Shown here in pieces: positions 9,959-19,990 of a DNA stretch of 31,551 nt (positions are counted from its first letter, which is position 1; each line of letters opens with the position of its first letter). The translations under genes were made by a program, and so were the position numbers. The notes beneath the pieces are model-generated. The model saw only the letters and a list, made by a program, of their open reading frames with translations. It was not told where the DNA came from and ran no database searches. Origin of the DNA: Arsenophonus sp052171895 (lineage in GTDB: Bacteria > Pseudomonadota > Gammaproteobacteria > Enterobacterales > Enterobacteriaceae); the NCBI GenBank assembly GCA_052171895.1, contig JBQMRN010000013.1:1-31551 (forward strand). Direction: 5' to 3'.

Positions 9959-10503
9959 GTAAGACAAAAAAATATTATTTCTATCTTAATACAGATAAAT
10001 ATGAACAAGCCATGACTATTGCACATCTTGATCAACTTGCACAAGGAAAAAGAAGTGAAATGATAAAGAATGTGATTCTTTCTGGATTTAGTTTAAAGAA
10101 AATTGATGAGCGGTTACCCTTACTGGTATCTTCTCTTCTTCTAAAACCGACATCGTTATCAACACTAGCAAATATTATTGCGGCCATTTCTCCAGACTAC
10201 GATATTTCTAAGGTAAATAACAGTAAAGAAAGCGAAATTGTTGCATGGCAAAAACGAATACGCGACCCACTATTACCTGATAATAGATGGAGTGCGTGGA
10301 TATCCATCACGGAATTAGAATACTCTTCATTAATATCTAAAAATAATACAAATACTCAGGTTAGGGGTTTAATTGGAGCTATTAATGGCGATTTTGTCAA
10401 TGACACTGCATATAAAAAATCGCTTTTATCAGAAGTAAAACCAATGACATCATCAACACAAAATCTGGTTATTAATAAAGCCAATAAATTATTCAATACT
10501 TAA
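9955..10503 (+). CDS. parR: ParR/StbB-type partition adaptor with a long C-terminal extension
   Basis: ParR binds parC, represses the operon and links DNA to ParM filaments. The start overlaps the parM stop (ATGA at 9955-9958). Residues about 5-50 form a ribbon-helix-helix-like region, and the stretch LDQLAQGKRSEMIKNVILSG (25-44), then LLVSSLLLKPTSLSTLANII (55-74), aligns with R1 ParR 'LDSIPQGERSRL...LLCELLTKETTFSDIVNIL'. R1 ParR is about 117 residues; this one is 182. The extra C-terminal half contains an aromatic/basic patch (AWQKRIRDPLLPDNRWSAWI, about 99-118) and a polar tail, and I recognise no domain in it. No stop or shift interrupts it. Confidence 0.85.
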   Translation: MSKTKKYYFYLNTDKYEQAMTIAHLDQLAQGKRSEMIKNVILSGFSLKKIDERLPLLVSSLLLKPTSLSTLANIIAAISPDYDISKVNNSKESEIVAWQKRIRDPLLPDNRWSAWISITELEYSSLISKNNTNTQVRGLIGAINGDFVNDTAYKKSLLSEVKPMTSSTQNLVINKANKLFNT

Positions 10504-10510
10504 TTTTCTT

Positions 10511-10547
10511 TTTCAACAAAAGTAAGTAAGTGTTTCAACAAAAGTAA
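10511..10547 (+). repeat. Two 15-base direct repeats just after parR
   Basis: TTTCAACAAAAGTAA occurs at 10511-10525 and again at 10533-10547, a period of 22 bases (about two helical turns), starting eight bases after the parR stop. It could be a protein-binding site tied to partition or a small tandem duplication. No transcription terminator is evident here. Confidence 0.5.
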
Positions 10548-12290
10548 ATGTATAGAATTCAGGCAATACTGCTAATTTTTATCAAAAGAATTTAGTAATG
10601 TCCAAAAACTTTTTTAATTCACTGAATCTCTATTTTTAGATTTTTTGAAATGTAACTACTTTGCATATTTTTATTCTTTAGATGAAATAATACAAAATAT
10701 ACTGTTAGATTATTCACTTCCAGGAAGTTATGGTAAAATAGTTACATTCCATATTCAGCAGTAAGTGTTAAAAATCTAGACAGTTTCACTTTTATAAAAA
10801 TAACAGCACCTTCTTGGATTAAACGGTTAAGATTAGAATAAATTTAGTTTCATCTTAACTTAGCAGGAGCAAGGCGATGCCATTTTATATTTATTAAACT
10901 TCCTGATCGTCAAATATTTTGTATTTTTTTAAAATTAGATAACTTTTTTTATTTATTATAAAATCCACTAAAAAGCATTTTCTACATAAAATTCTGCTTG
11001 TTTGCACTCCTTGCTATTCAATCAAAAATAGCAAGTCTTTTCATTTCAGAAAAATCTTCTCTACAGAGAGAGTGATATAGCGGTTCAGTAATTCAATAAA
11101 ATCTCACTTTTTTAATGTATATTACCTTCATCCATTGCGTTAAAGATTTATTATCTAGTGTTTACAATTAAATTTTATGCCAACCAGTATTTCTATTTCC
11201 GTCATGGGAAAGTATATAACCATAAGAATTTTTCCAGCATAAATCTCTCCGCTCACCGCAGAAAAAATAATTTTGTGACTGATTCGTTTTCTTCATATAA
11301 GTATTTTATTCCATATCAAAACACATGGCATTTATTTCATTATCTGGGAAATCGTGCTTATCAATAACATATCGATAAATCCAGATAATATGTGATATTG
11401 ATAGTTGCAGTTATTATCACTTTATGCACAAAAAGAATTTATTAGTTAACAGCAGCATAGTTACACCAACAGTCATTTCAAGTAATGCGCCATTAAGTTT
11501 TGTTTAGCGTGAAAATCATGTTGACCATGCTATTTACCTGCCGTTCGTAAACCGGCTGGTAAATTCTTTCATATCATCTTTTTAATATGATGAATAAGAT
11601 ACAGACAGCACGTTTTTTTGATAGCTACTATGCAATAAAATTATTTTACTTTAATATAGAATGGAGATGAAAAATCTAGGTTATCTTTCTGTTCACTATC
11701 TTTGTCATAAACAGACAAGAATATTTTCACTTATTCGTTTCTAGATATATAGTAACTTACTGTTTTGCAACAAAATCAGGAAATAAGTGCTCCTTAGTAG
11801 CTTTTATAAGATTAAACAGCATCATTGCTTTCATCTCAATTTAAAAGTTGCCTGTGGTATCGAGAAGATTGCACACTTATAAGGTTTCATACCTATATTC
11901 ATATCAAATATTCTCATATTTCGAGATCTTGGAATACTTTATAGTTTATAGCTTTCTTTTCCGTTTTTGACTGCCATTGATGATATAAATTACTCAAGAA
12001 AGTATAATACAAAAATGCTTATTGATAAATCTTGAAATAGTTTTGGAAGTCGGATATGGTGCTTGTACTAAAGTTGAATTGACGAATGATCTATTTAGTT
12101 ACTGTCTGATCGCACACCGTTTTGGCTGGTCGTAGATATAATGGCTGGTTTAACTTAAAAAAACGGACGTTGTACCAGATTTATAGTATATTGCTCTGCT
12201 GTTTTTTTTGCATCGATAGGAAATGCTAGGCTAGAAATTGGCCGTATAAGCGCCTGTAAGACACCATGCGCTGTTAAACCGAGTTTGTTA
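10548..12290. other. Long decayed tract, no gene identified
   Basis: Very A+T-rich. One plus-strand run around 10615-10760 reads like protein (LDEIIQNILLDYSLPGSYGK, then IVTFHIQQ) but is bounded by stops and is not recognised. The GTG-initiated open frame at 11158-11367 has no ribosome-binding site, a composition dominated by Phe, Tyr, Asn and Ser, and no family signature. I regard it as chance or a relic. No tRNA-like cloverleaf, iterons or IS ends were seen. Confidence 0.35.
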
Positions 12291-12299
12291 TATAAAAAA

Positions 12300-13460
12300 A
12301 AGTAGCTTAATACCTGTTACTGGTTAACGCTGTAAGACTGAGCATTGCTTGACTCTAAATGTTATCGCTACGCTGGCAATTTCATCCAGTAACAGGCTGG
12401 TCTCTCCAGCGTTGTGTACGCCACAAAAAGGCTTTTTGTACGCGGCTAACAAAGTACTGCGCCTTGAAATCCTCGCGATAATTATCCACGCTAAAATAGC
12501 AATCATCTCATCCTAGTGTCCTCTTATCCCTGTGTCATCCACAGAAAGCGGTCGATATCTGCATTTAGCTGCAGAAAAGTGTGTTGAGCATAATGTTTTT
12601 CTCCATTTAATAAAATGCCAGTGTTCGTTTATCATTACCATTTTGACGGTTATTTTGTTCCTCTAGGTTAATCGGCAAGCGCGTCCATTGCAAAAAGGTG
12701 GTTAATCGCTATATCTGGCTATCTACATCGATAAGGATCGGGTATCTGTAGAGGTGATAAAGATCATAGATTAACTAAAACTAGCGGTATCAGCATGATC
12801 GAATAAATTGAAATAGGGCGGCGGCTTTCCTCGCATAAACCTGTTCAACTCGGTAAATAAAATTGCCAACTAGTTTTCTGTACTCCACTCATAACATCTC
12901 TTCCTAAGTCTGCTTTGAGAGAGGAGTTTTGTGGGGGGAAAAAGCTAACTATCCTTCTTTAAAAAATCGCTAACCAGAGAGCGACATTCCTTCAAAAAGC
13001 GGGATTTTCCAGCGTTCTAGATAAGCGTTAATAAAAGGCATTAAGCGCGTAAACTCATGTCACAGCAGCGAGCGCAGAACACACATGGAATATTTGCGTC
13101 GATTCCTTGTGCTAACCATTTCATACACATGGGTGGTTGACGTAACGTTTCCTAATGGGTAAATATTACCTCTGTGCTAGCCCAAGATGTAATCAGCTAA
13201 TATCATTGCGCACAAGGTGAAAAGCGCTAACAATCACCACTTATACGAGATTACCTAAAAACGGATGATGGCTGAAAAGGTTTTCACCGTCAGTAAACAG
13301 TCTTGGATATTCCATCCTAGCTTGGTGAAAATCTTCCAACTCATTCCGCCTTACAGTTAAACTAAAAACAAAGTTTTTATACCTGCGCGATTGCGGCCTT
13401 GTTCGCCGAGCACATCGTTAATCAGAATTGACGGCATGCTAATAAAAAAGCCGTAACAAT
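12300..13460 (-). pseudogene. Long ghost of an unrecognised minus-strand gene
   Basis: Local G+C is higher than in the surrounding tracts and protein-like text persists for over 1 kb on the minus strand. From about 13450 back: SILINDVLGEQGRNRAGIKT, then NELEDFHQARMEYPRLFTDG ENLFSHHPFLG across a shift (about 13345-13240), KRYVNHPCV (about 13145), ECRSL-like text and a charged run; then, in the frame at 12506-12324, AGETSLLLDEIASVAITFRV. Many stops and shifts interrupt it. It may be one large gene or two adjacent ones. I recognise no catalytic motif and assign no function. Confidence 0.45.
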
Positions 13461-14001
13461 ATAGGATGGCATTTAATCTTTAATTAAATGCCAATTTAAT
13501 TTCCTAACTATAAACGCTTAAACGATAACGATACTCACAATCTAACTGATCTAGTCTGGAGCATAGCGAATAGATTCAGATTTGAGAAAGCATAAACACA
13601 AAATATCTGCTATGCTCTCCAAGAATGCTACCTACAGAAGTCGCATTACACCAACATTTCTAAATTAATCAAGTAGCAATAATTACAAAAGAATATCGAT
13701 AGATTTATGACACGATTAATACGCTCAAATCAGTTGTTTTTCATCATGAAAACAACTGATTTGTCATTTACTTCTCCAATAAGGAATATCTCAAAATCAT
13801 CATTTCCTAAAATAAAAGAACTATTAAACCAAGTACTTATGAAGACGATTACATCATGATTCAATCCATTAAAATGGCAATAAGTTAATCTTAATTGCTT
13901 TCTACAATGCGGCTAATATCATCCTACTTCTAATGGCAATTGACATCGGTAAAAGTCCCCAGCAGTTTTTTTGGAGACTTTTGTAAAACTTAACATGATT
14001 A
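13461..14001. other. Intergenic tract
   Basis: There is no credible frame. Its notable content is the perfect inverted repeat at 13727-13762, listed separately. It lies downstream of the autotransporter ghost's stop codon and could include that gene's former terminator. Confidence 0.4.
13727..13762. terminator. Perfect 14-base inverted repeat, possible terminator
   Basis: AAATCAGTTGTTTT (13727-13740) and AAAACAACTGATTT (13749-13762) are perfect inverted repeats around an eight-base loop. The A/T-rich arm ends resemble a bidirectional intrinsic terminator, but no long T-run follows on either strand. It lies about 240 bases past the stop of the minus-strand autotransporter ghost. The perfect arms stand out in eroded DNA. 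Confidence 0.4.
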
Positions 14002-15190
14002 CTATTTAAGGTTAAATGATGTATTACACATCACATTATTATTTGCCTGAATAAACAACCCAAACTTTAAGGGCTGCATTTTCAGTGATATTTTCAGTGA
14101 TATAGTATAGTCTATACAAACTTCTAGAGCATAAAAGCAGCATATTATCTCTCCCCAATACTTGCTTGCCTAGAAATTCACTATAGTGACAATAGCAAGA
14201 AGGATGGGAAAATCCGGTCACAATGCCACAGAGCTTACGAGTCCTCCATTCAATTTTTGTATTTTTTAAAACCCATCCTCAAGATGATTTATCCGTAAGC
14301 TATTTTTATCCTAGTTAGGTCTTATAATTGGTGGTAGTGCTGAGCGTGTTTAACTGATAAAGATTCACTGCATCACTGTTTCTTACACCATTAGCTATAG
14401 CATTTATCACTCTGTCTCCATGCTTTCCAGAGACAAAATCTGACTGCCTTCTAACTCCTACCAATATACATTGTTCAATCGGAATTCTGAATAATTTTCC
14501 CTTCTGCCAATGAAGCTGTCTTTTTAGTCGGTTTACGATTAAATCAGCGTTAATTTCATCTACCTTTACTCTTATCAAGGCGTCATAAGCATTATCACGA
14601 TTCTTATAAATTTTTGTTAGCGCTATATTGGCATTATCATAATTTTGACTGTTCCTTCAATGAACTCTTAGTCTAACTTTAAAATGATTCTAGATTATTT
14701 AACTTATTTTGATTTTGTCTGCTTCACCAATTCTGTCATAATAGCCAATTTTATTTTCTTTAACTTATAAAGATTAATTTCATCACAGGGTACAAAATAA
14801 TCTGTATGATTAACTCATAAATTTAGGGATGTCCACTTACAGGTATTTCTACCTAAAGAAACTTCCATTACACTTTTTAAATTAATTTGATTATTTTATT
14901 TAGAAAATAATATCATCTAATATTTTTTATCATATTGTCTATTTACTAATAAATCTGCACCGAGTGCTACTAAATTCATTTCACAAGCAACAGCGTTTCT
15001 ACCTAATTCCAATGAATTATCAGTACAGGAATTACTCAATAAATCTATCATGACGGAGTTCTATCCTCATTACTATTCATATAAACTACCCGCACTATAT
15101 GATTAATATCAGCTATTTTATGCGCTTTTAATTGCGCAAGTTCAAGCCTCTTCATATAATCAGATCCTATTGCTAATATAGGCTAAAATT
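14002..15190 (-). pseudogene. Trimeric autotransporter adhesin (YadA-like) pseudogene
   Basis: YadA-type adhesins are trimeric surface fibres with head repeats, necks, coiled stalk and a C-terminal membrane anchor. In minus-strand order, AVACEMNLVALGADLLVNR (about 15005-14950), preceded by SLELGRN, matches left-handed head repeats of the pattern SIALG..A.A.G.NSVALGA. A first neck-like block ends DEINLYKLKK (about 14790-14760). A second, clearer neck is RVINAIANGVRNSDAVNLYQ LN (about 14415-14350), matching 'RITNVA.G...DAVNV.QLN'. The last codons, ALKVWVVYSG then NNNVMCNTSFNLK after one shift, fit the final anchor strands and stop at 14002-14004. Stops and shifts are numerous, and a 12-base tandem duplication lies at 14078-14101. 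The 5' end is not identifiable. Confidence 0.65.
14078..14101 (+). repeat. 12-base tandem duplication inside the adhesin ghost
   Basis: ATTTTCAGTGAT occurs twice back to back (14078-14089, 14090-14101), giving ITENITEN in one minus-strand frame. It looks like a replication-slippage event after the gene lost function. Confidence 0.7.
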
Positions 15191-15325
15191 TATTAAAACT
15201 CTAATCATTGGACAGGTCAATACTGTTTTTTTATTTATTTTATTTCTATTTTTACAATTTATTTAACTAACTAATTAAATATATATAAAGTTATATATAT
15301 GCTGGATATATTTTTAGTTTTTCCT

Positions 15326-15360
15326 GAATCAATCAAAGAATGAATTTTTTTGATTGATTC
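15326..15360. repeat. Perfect 12-base inverted repeat
   Basis: GAATCAATCAAA (15326-15337) and TTTGATTGATTC (15349-15360) are perfect inverted repeats with an 11-base A/T loop. It lies 5' of the minus-strand adhesin ghost. It may be a former intrinsic terminator of an upstream gene or an operator. Confidence 0.4.
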
Positions 15361-16138
15361 GATAGAATTTTAATATGAAAAGTTGTTTGCTACATATCTC
15401 CTATCCTGTACAACCATGATATGTTTTAATAAAGTAGTGGGGATTTTTAACATGAAGGAAAAGAAGTCTTTATATTATTTCAATATATTCAATTTTTAGA
15501 TAAAAAATTTTCGAGTGAGGTTAAAGATTTTATAAGTAATCGTTTTTGTTGATACCAATGCGAATTAGTTAGGATCTCCAGACTTGTAAATTGCACATCT
15601 AACCATTGAGATCGTTATATGTTACACTTCTCATCCTAAATGATATCAAATAATCAACATCCTATCGCTATTCAGTAATAATTTGATAGCTACTTTATCT
15701 TGGCATTGACTACGTACTACGTATATATAAATAAAACTTTCATTAGTTATATTAAATACTGCCGTATCTGTTAAAGTGACGTGGCTAATTACGTTGTTAT
15801 GGAATGCAATGAACGGTTCATTTAGAAATTTTCTGTATCTAATTTGAACTATTTTATTAAAATCAATAGCACCCATTTCTCCTAGTAAATAATGAAATGT
15901 AATTGACTTGTAGCATCTAAGTCTCCTTAGAATGAGGTATTTTATATCTATTTTTCCTTTTAATGCTTTTTTATTGTCATCAATACTTTTATATCTGCTT
16001 TTTCTTTTAATGGCGTTTTTATTTCTTCAACACTGCTTGTGAAGTTATGTTCATTTTTTGTGTATATTGGTTTCGTAGGATATCCTATTCTTCTTATTGA
16101 TTTCGTGAATAATTTTAAAATTAGAGAGATGATATCTC
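15361..16138. other. Decayed DNA with one small open frame
   Basis: The minus-strand open frame 15876-15646 (76 codons: MGAIDFNKIVQIRYRKFLNE and on, ending RMLII) has no obvious ribosome-binding site or family match. Upstream on the same strand a charged run (EEIKTPLKEKADIKVL, about 16050-15990) could be coiled coil. Both might belong to the N-terminal passenger of the adhesin, but I see no head or neck repeats to prove it. Confidence 0.3.
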
Positions 16139-17008
16139 ATGGAAAAGTCTACCATACAGGTATCCGCAAAGCTAGATATTAGCTCTGATCCCTTGCATGA
16201 ACTCATCCGTAATGGTACCAGGTAGATATCATAAACACTCTTATTGAGATTGAGCTCAAAGCCATACTACAATAACATGATGAACTCCGCCTTCTCGACA
16301 GGTGCTAATATCTGCCAAGTCATCCGTAACAGTTATTTTCCACAATGAACCACATACAGACTGCTATTAACGCTGTTGATATTAAAGTGCATAAGGTTAG
16401 GGGATCCGCACTTGGAACGGAATATGTTTCAGTAGCTTGTTGTTATTGTCTTATCTGAAATGTGCAAAAAATGTTAAAGAGTTGCTTAGCAAGATCTGGA
16501 GGCAACGAGAATAGCCCCCGCATGCTTTCTTGCTGAAAAAGCACATACTCACTCAACCTACATTACCATTAGCAGACTGAAACAGAATGGCTTGAAGACA
16601 CATGGAATTCGGCCTGTTGGATTTAAGCGATATGCACTACATTTATTTCTCGGCCGATAGCATATACACTACTGTCAGGTAAGGTGATCGCCTTTGCCTG
16701 CTAGTATCATTATCGGCATCACTGAACATGGAGGTAAGGAGCTCGCTGTGGCAGAAGATGCTTATAGAAAGTCAGAAGTGAATTTGGCCAAACTTCTCAA
16801 TGGCCTTGTGAGCGCGTAGCTTAACCATATCTCCCAGGCTTGCTATAGGAGACGATGCCATTGCTTTTTGGAGTTTAACGGCAAAGATATTCCTGGACAC
16901 GCAACAGCACCAACGCTGTTGACAACATCCAATTTAAGGATGGAGAACAAATTCATAAAGCATTAGACTGAAACGTAGGCAAATTAGGCTAGGCCTAATT
17001 TGCTAATA
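16139..17008 (+). mobile_element. IS256-family remnant 1, internally deleted
   Basis: Mutator-type (IS256) DDE transposase. The ATG at 16139 opens 26 clean codons (MEKSTIQVSAKLDISSDPLH and on). Later text carries the family's catalytic-core pattern: the 'IYT.VR...' strand with ITEHG-like text and KELAVAEDAYRKSEVN-type residues (about 16660-16790), then FPGHATAPTLL-like text, an eroded form of the 'FPGTRHQRCW' block (about 16890-16920). There it jumps straight to the C-terminal tail NIQFKDGEQIHKALD (about 16928-16972), so roughly the last third is deleted. The right end carries an IS end-like TTTGCTAATAA at about 17000-17010. The same deletion junction occurs in remnant 3. Confidence 0.75.
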
Positions 17009-17012
17009 ACTC

Positions 17013-17870
17013 AAAAAAAATATATTATAATATTAATTCATCTTATAAAAAATAAGTGATTGAAGCTTTTGCTTAGATTAATAAGCTGGATTAATGATAA
17101 TAGTTATTAATCAATTTTTATGATTAAAAATAAAAAATTTTACCTCTCGACAAAGTTAGCCAACTTTTGCAGTTGGTTTTCCTTTTCTTAAATTTGAAAA
17201 TAAAAAGCTCCTATAACACGTTATGAGCATCGATAATTTTTAGCTGCTCTAGAATTTGGCTATTTTCACAAAGGTTGTTGCTTTGCTCGCAGAGCAATTA
17301 TTTGTAGCTATGTCTGTATTTCAATTATTCTGCTTTCAAACAATCTTTCCAGACTAAATAATTCAGTGAATAATTTCATGCTCATTGACAAAGGTTTTGC
17401 GTATTATTTAGCTCCACCCGAATAAAGAATGAACTCTTTATCAATGATCATCTCAAAAAAACAGCTAACAACACCACATTCTGCATTAAGCTCTGCAAGA
17501 ATATCATCGGTCACATGAGCCTGTCGATCTTTGGCGATGAAGCCCACGATTTATTTTTTCTTTTATCTTTTCCTTTCTCGCGTTTCTAGCTTTTCTATGT
17601 GGAGCGTATATAACGCTTTCCTTTAAAAGATTCAGGAAAATGTTTCATCGTTTTCAATAATACTACTTATTTCAGTTATGTTGGCTGTCCGCCGATAAAC
17701 CAAGGAACCAGTGACTCCATTCTAAACGCTATTTTCAAATCAATGCCTATTTTTGTTTTGTTGACCACCAATAAAGTTAAGCTATTCAAGATACATAGCA
17801 GATAACTAAACTATTTATCATTGTGATCTAATTTCTCAAGAGGATGAATGGAGCTAAGTTATTAGCAAAT
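17013..17870 (-). mobile_element. IS1595-family remnant 1
   Basis: Reading the minus strand from about 17860: NDETF(L)PESFKGKR (about 17660-17620) and KARN/RKEKIK-type basic text match the 'VEVDETY/F...KGKR..ARKR' start of the IS1595 DDE domain. It is followed by FIAKDRQAHVTDDILAELNA (about 17550-17490), matching 'VLVARDRSG.T.D.VL...', and EFILYSGGAK (about 17435-17410), matching 'D..LCSDG.K.Y'. The 3' part is eroded but parallels copy 2. It abuts IS256 remnants on both sides, which face opposite ways. Confidence 0.65.
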
Positions 17871-19110
17871 CCGGTATACGATGGCCCAGGCTACAGCTAC
17901 ACTCTTATGCTTCGTGAATCTATCCTCTATCCTTATCGTAAAAGCCGATTCAATCAGATTCGTCATTCTTATTTATGCCAAGTGCACTGACGGAAATTCG
18001 TAGAATACCAGCAGGTCTTCTCAATCTTTCTCCAATTTTTTCATCGTTGCAGGATACTTCTCTGAAAATCTTTCTAACAAAACATAAAAACATAGATGGC
18101 TTTATTAGCGGCATTACGCATCCTACTCTAGCTAGACCTCTCCAAAAGCTCTCAGCCTTAACTTTTGGTTGTATGCCTTTTGGAAGGGGATGAAGCCAGC
18201 ATATTAGCTATTTTTGTACCTACCAACAGCGTTGATACTGCCTGTCCGGAAATATCTTTCTGATTGCATTCTAAAAACCAAGAGCACCTTTTCCAGTAAC
18301 AAACCTGAGAGATCCTGTTAACCCACGCGCTTGTAGGCCATTGAGAAGTTAGGCCAAGTTCAATTTTGACTCTTAATTTCAACCGTAACGACCTTCTTTA
18401 TCTCTATGTTCAGTGACGCCAATAATGACTAGTAGACAAATGTGATCCCATATCTTACCATCACATGACTCTATATGGCATCTGCAAAGAAATAAACGTA
18501 GCGCGTATCGCTTAAATCACATAGGGTTGGGACCCCATATTATCTATGTTCTTTAAACCATTGCTATTTTAGTATGCTAGTGGTAATGTGGTTAGAGTGA
18601 GAGTATGTGCTTTTCAGCGAGAAAGCGGGCTGGGGGGATGGCCTTCTCGTTCTATCCAGATCTTGCTAAGTAACTCTTTGATGTTTTTTGCACCTTTCAG
18701 ATAAGGCAATAACACCAAGCTGCTAAAACATATTCCGTTGCCATTGCCTATCCAATGATCTTAGGCACTTTAATCTCAAATCTCAACACCGTTAATAGCA
18801 GTTTCTATGTGGTTTGTTGTACTAAATAACAGTTACGAACAAGTACGGCATTGATACTCTTCAATAATGCAGCGTTCATTATGTTATCGTAGCATAACTT
18901 CGAGCTCAGCCTCAACGGCTGGTGGCTACCAGCTGCCTTGCACCATTAGAGATAAATTCATGTAAGGAATTACAGGTAATATCTAGTTTTGCGGATATCT
19001 GATGGCATATTATCTTTATATTGTTGAAATTATTAAAAATCAATCATCACAGGGTACACTAGCATCTCCAAAACCTCCATACATCAAAAATGAGTTTAAC
19101 TCGTAAAATA
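17862..19110 (-). mobile_element. IS256-family remnant 2
   Basis: Read from about 19010 on the minus strand: SAKLDIT...LHEFISNGARQ, then an eroded first half; the core appears again as LRVKIELGLTSQWPTSAWVN (18382-18323) and QHQRCWVGTKIANMLASSPS K (about 18235-18185), matching 'TRHQRCWVHKTANVL...LPK'. Downstream MEKLEK/YEFPAVHLA and TNLIESAFT (about 18060-17940) match 'Y.FPA.HW.HIRTTNPIESTFAT'. The element then jumps to the tail (ED-R-FTKHK). It keeps the region that remnants 1 and 3 have lost, so it is a separate lineage. The left end carries ATTAGCAAAT (about 17862-17871). Confidence 0.7.
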
Positions 19111-19240
19111 TTGATAACTATAATTAAAATTTTGTTTATTACCTATTCGATTAAATTTATAACAGAAAAAATATATCAACCTTTAATAAAAGGATTTGAT
19201 TATTAATGATTGTTCTTATTTTTATTCGATCTATGTTAAA

Positions 19241-19257
19241 TGTTTACTGTGTAAACA
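19241..19257. promoter_or_regulatory. 17-base perfect palindrome upstream of the mutH ghost
   Basis: TGTTTAC (19241-19247), TGT spacer, GTAAACA (19251-19257). It lies 27 bases before the first likely mutH start, an operator-like location. I do not identify the regulator. Its intactness next to a dead gene is notable. Confidence 0.4.
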
Positions 19258-19283
19258 AATTTAATTGAGTATTTTATACAGGT

Positions 19284-19990
19284 ATGATTTATGCAATTTT
19301 TCCACTGATCTCTGACGATGAAGAAAGTTTACTGAATAAAGCTAAGAAGCTAGGGGGTATACAATGGCTGAACTGGCTATCATACAGGTATCGTTATCCA
19401 CCACGATCTTAAACGTGCTAAAGGTTTGGTTGGTTAGTTATTAGAATGTAGCAAAGCAGAACAAGATTCTGCTCATATTGGTATTGAACTTAAAACCATC
19501 AATATTAACCGTAATGGTCAACCATTAGAAACAACTTTTGTTTGTGTGGAAGCTTTAATCGATAATACTGGAGTAACCTGGCTTTCTAGCCATGTACGTC
19601 ATAAGCTATCACGAGTTCTATGGATACCAATTGAAGGTTGAGCACAAAATTCCATTACCAGAGCGAAGAGTCGGTTCACCACTACTCTGGAATCTAAATC
19701 TAATTGAAGAATAGTTGCTGAAAAGAGATTGTGAAGAATTAATGGATATGATCGTATTAGGCCAGGTTGAAAACATCACTGCTTGCCATGGGCAGATACT
19801 ACAAATTCGCCCTAAAGCTGCTAATAGTAAGGCCTTAACATAATGGATAGGTAGACACGATCAACCAATAATGACGCTACCACGTGGTTTTTACCTTAAA
19901 AAGAATTTAACTGCTACAATACTGGCTCCTCATTTTAATTTGCCTTCACAAAGTGAATATAGTTTATTGAATTATAAATTCATAGTATAA
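19284..19990 (+). pseudogene. mutH: mutH pseudogene, methyl-directed mismatch-repair endonuclease
   Basis: MutH nicks the unmethylated strand at hemimethylated GATC after MutS/MutL recognition. The ghost follows E. coli MutH nearly end to end: DLKRAKGLVG then stop and LLEC; SKAEQDSAHIGIELKTININ (about 19453-19510); RNGQPLETTFVCVEA; NTGVTWLSSHVRHKLSRVLW IPIEG (about 19565-19638); after a shift, RRVGSPLLWN; EELMDMIVLGQVENITACHG; LQIRPKAANSKALT; and LTLPRGFYLKKN-like text near 19875. The catalytic residues corresponding to Glu56, Asp70, Glu77 and Lys79 are still readable. Lesions are a stop at 19438-19440, a short deletion after LLE, a TGA at 19638-19640 with a frame change, TAG near 19712, TAA near 19840, and a shift near 19358. 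The final frame ends at 19990. It is normally a chromosomal gene. Confidence 0.9.

Noticed and set aside
10716..10728. ACTTCCAGGAAGT palindrome
   Set aside because: Short and inside protein-like text; plausible by chance.
11158..11367. 69-codon GTG frame
   Set aside because: No ribosome-binding site, biased A/T-driven composition, and no homology I recognise.
17975..18382. Frames of 72 (+) and 74 (-) codons
   Set aside because: They lie within IS256 remnant 2. The minus-strand text is eroded transposase and the plus-strand frame is antisense.
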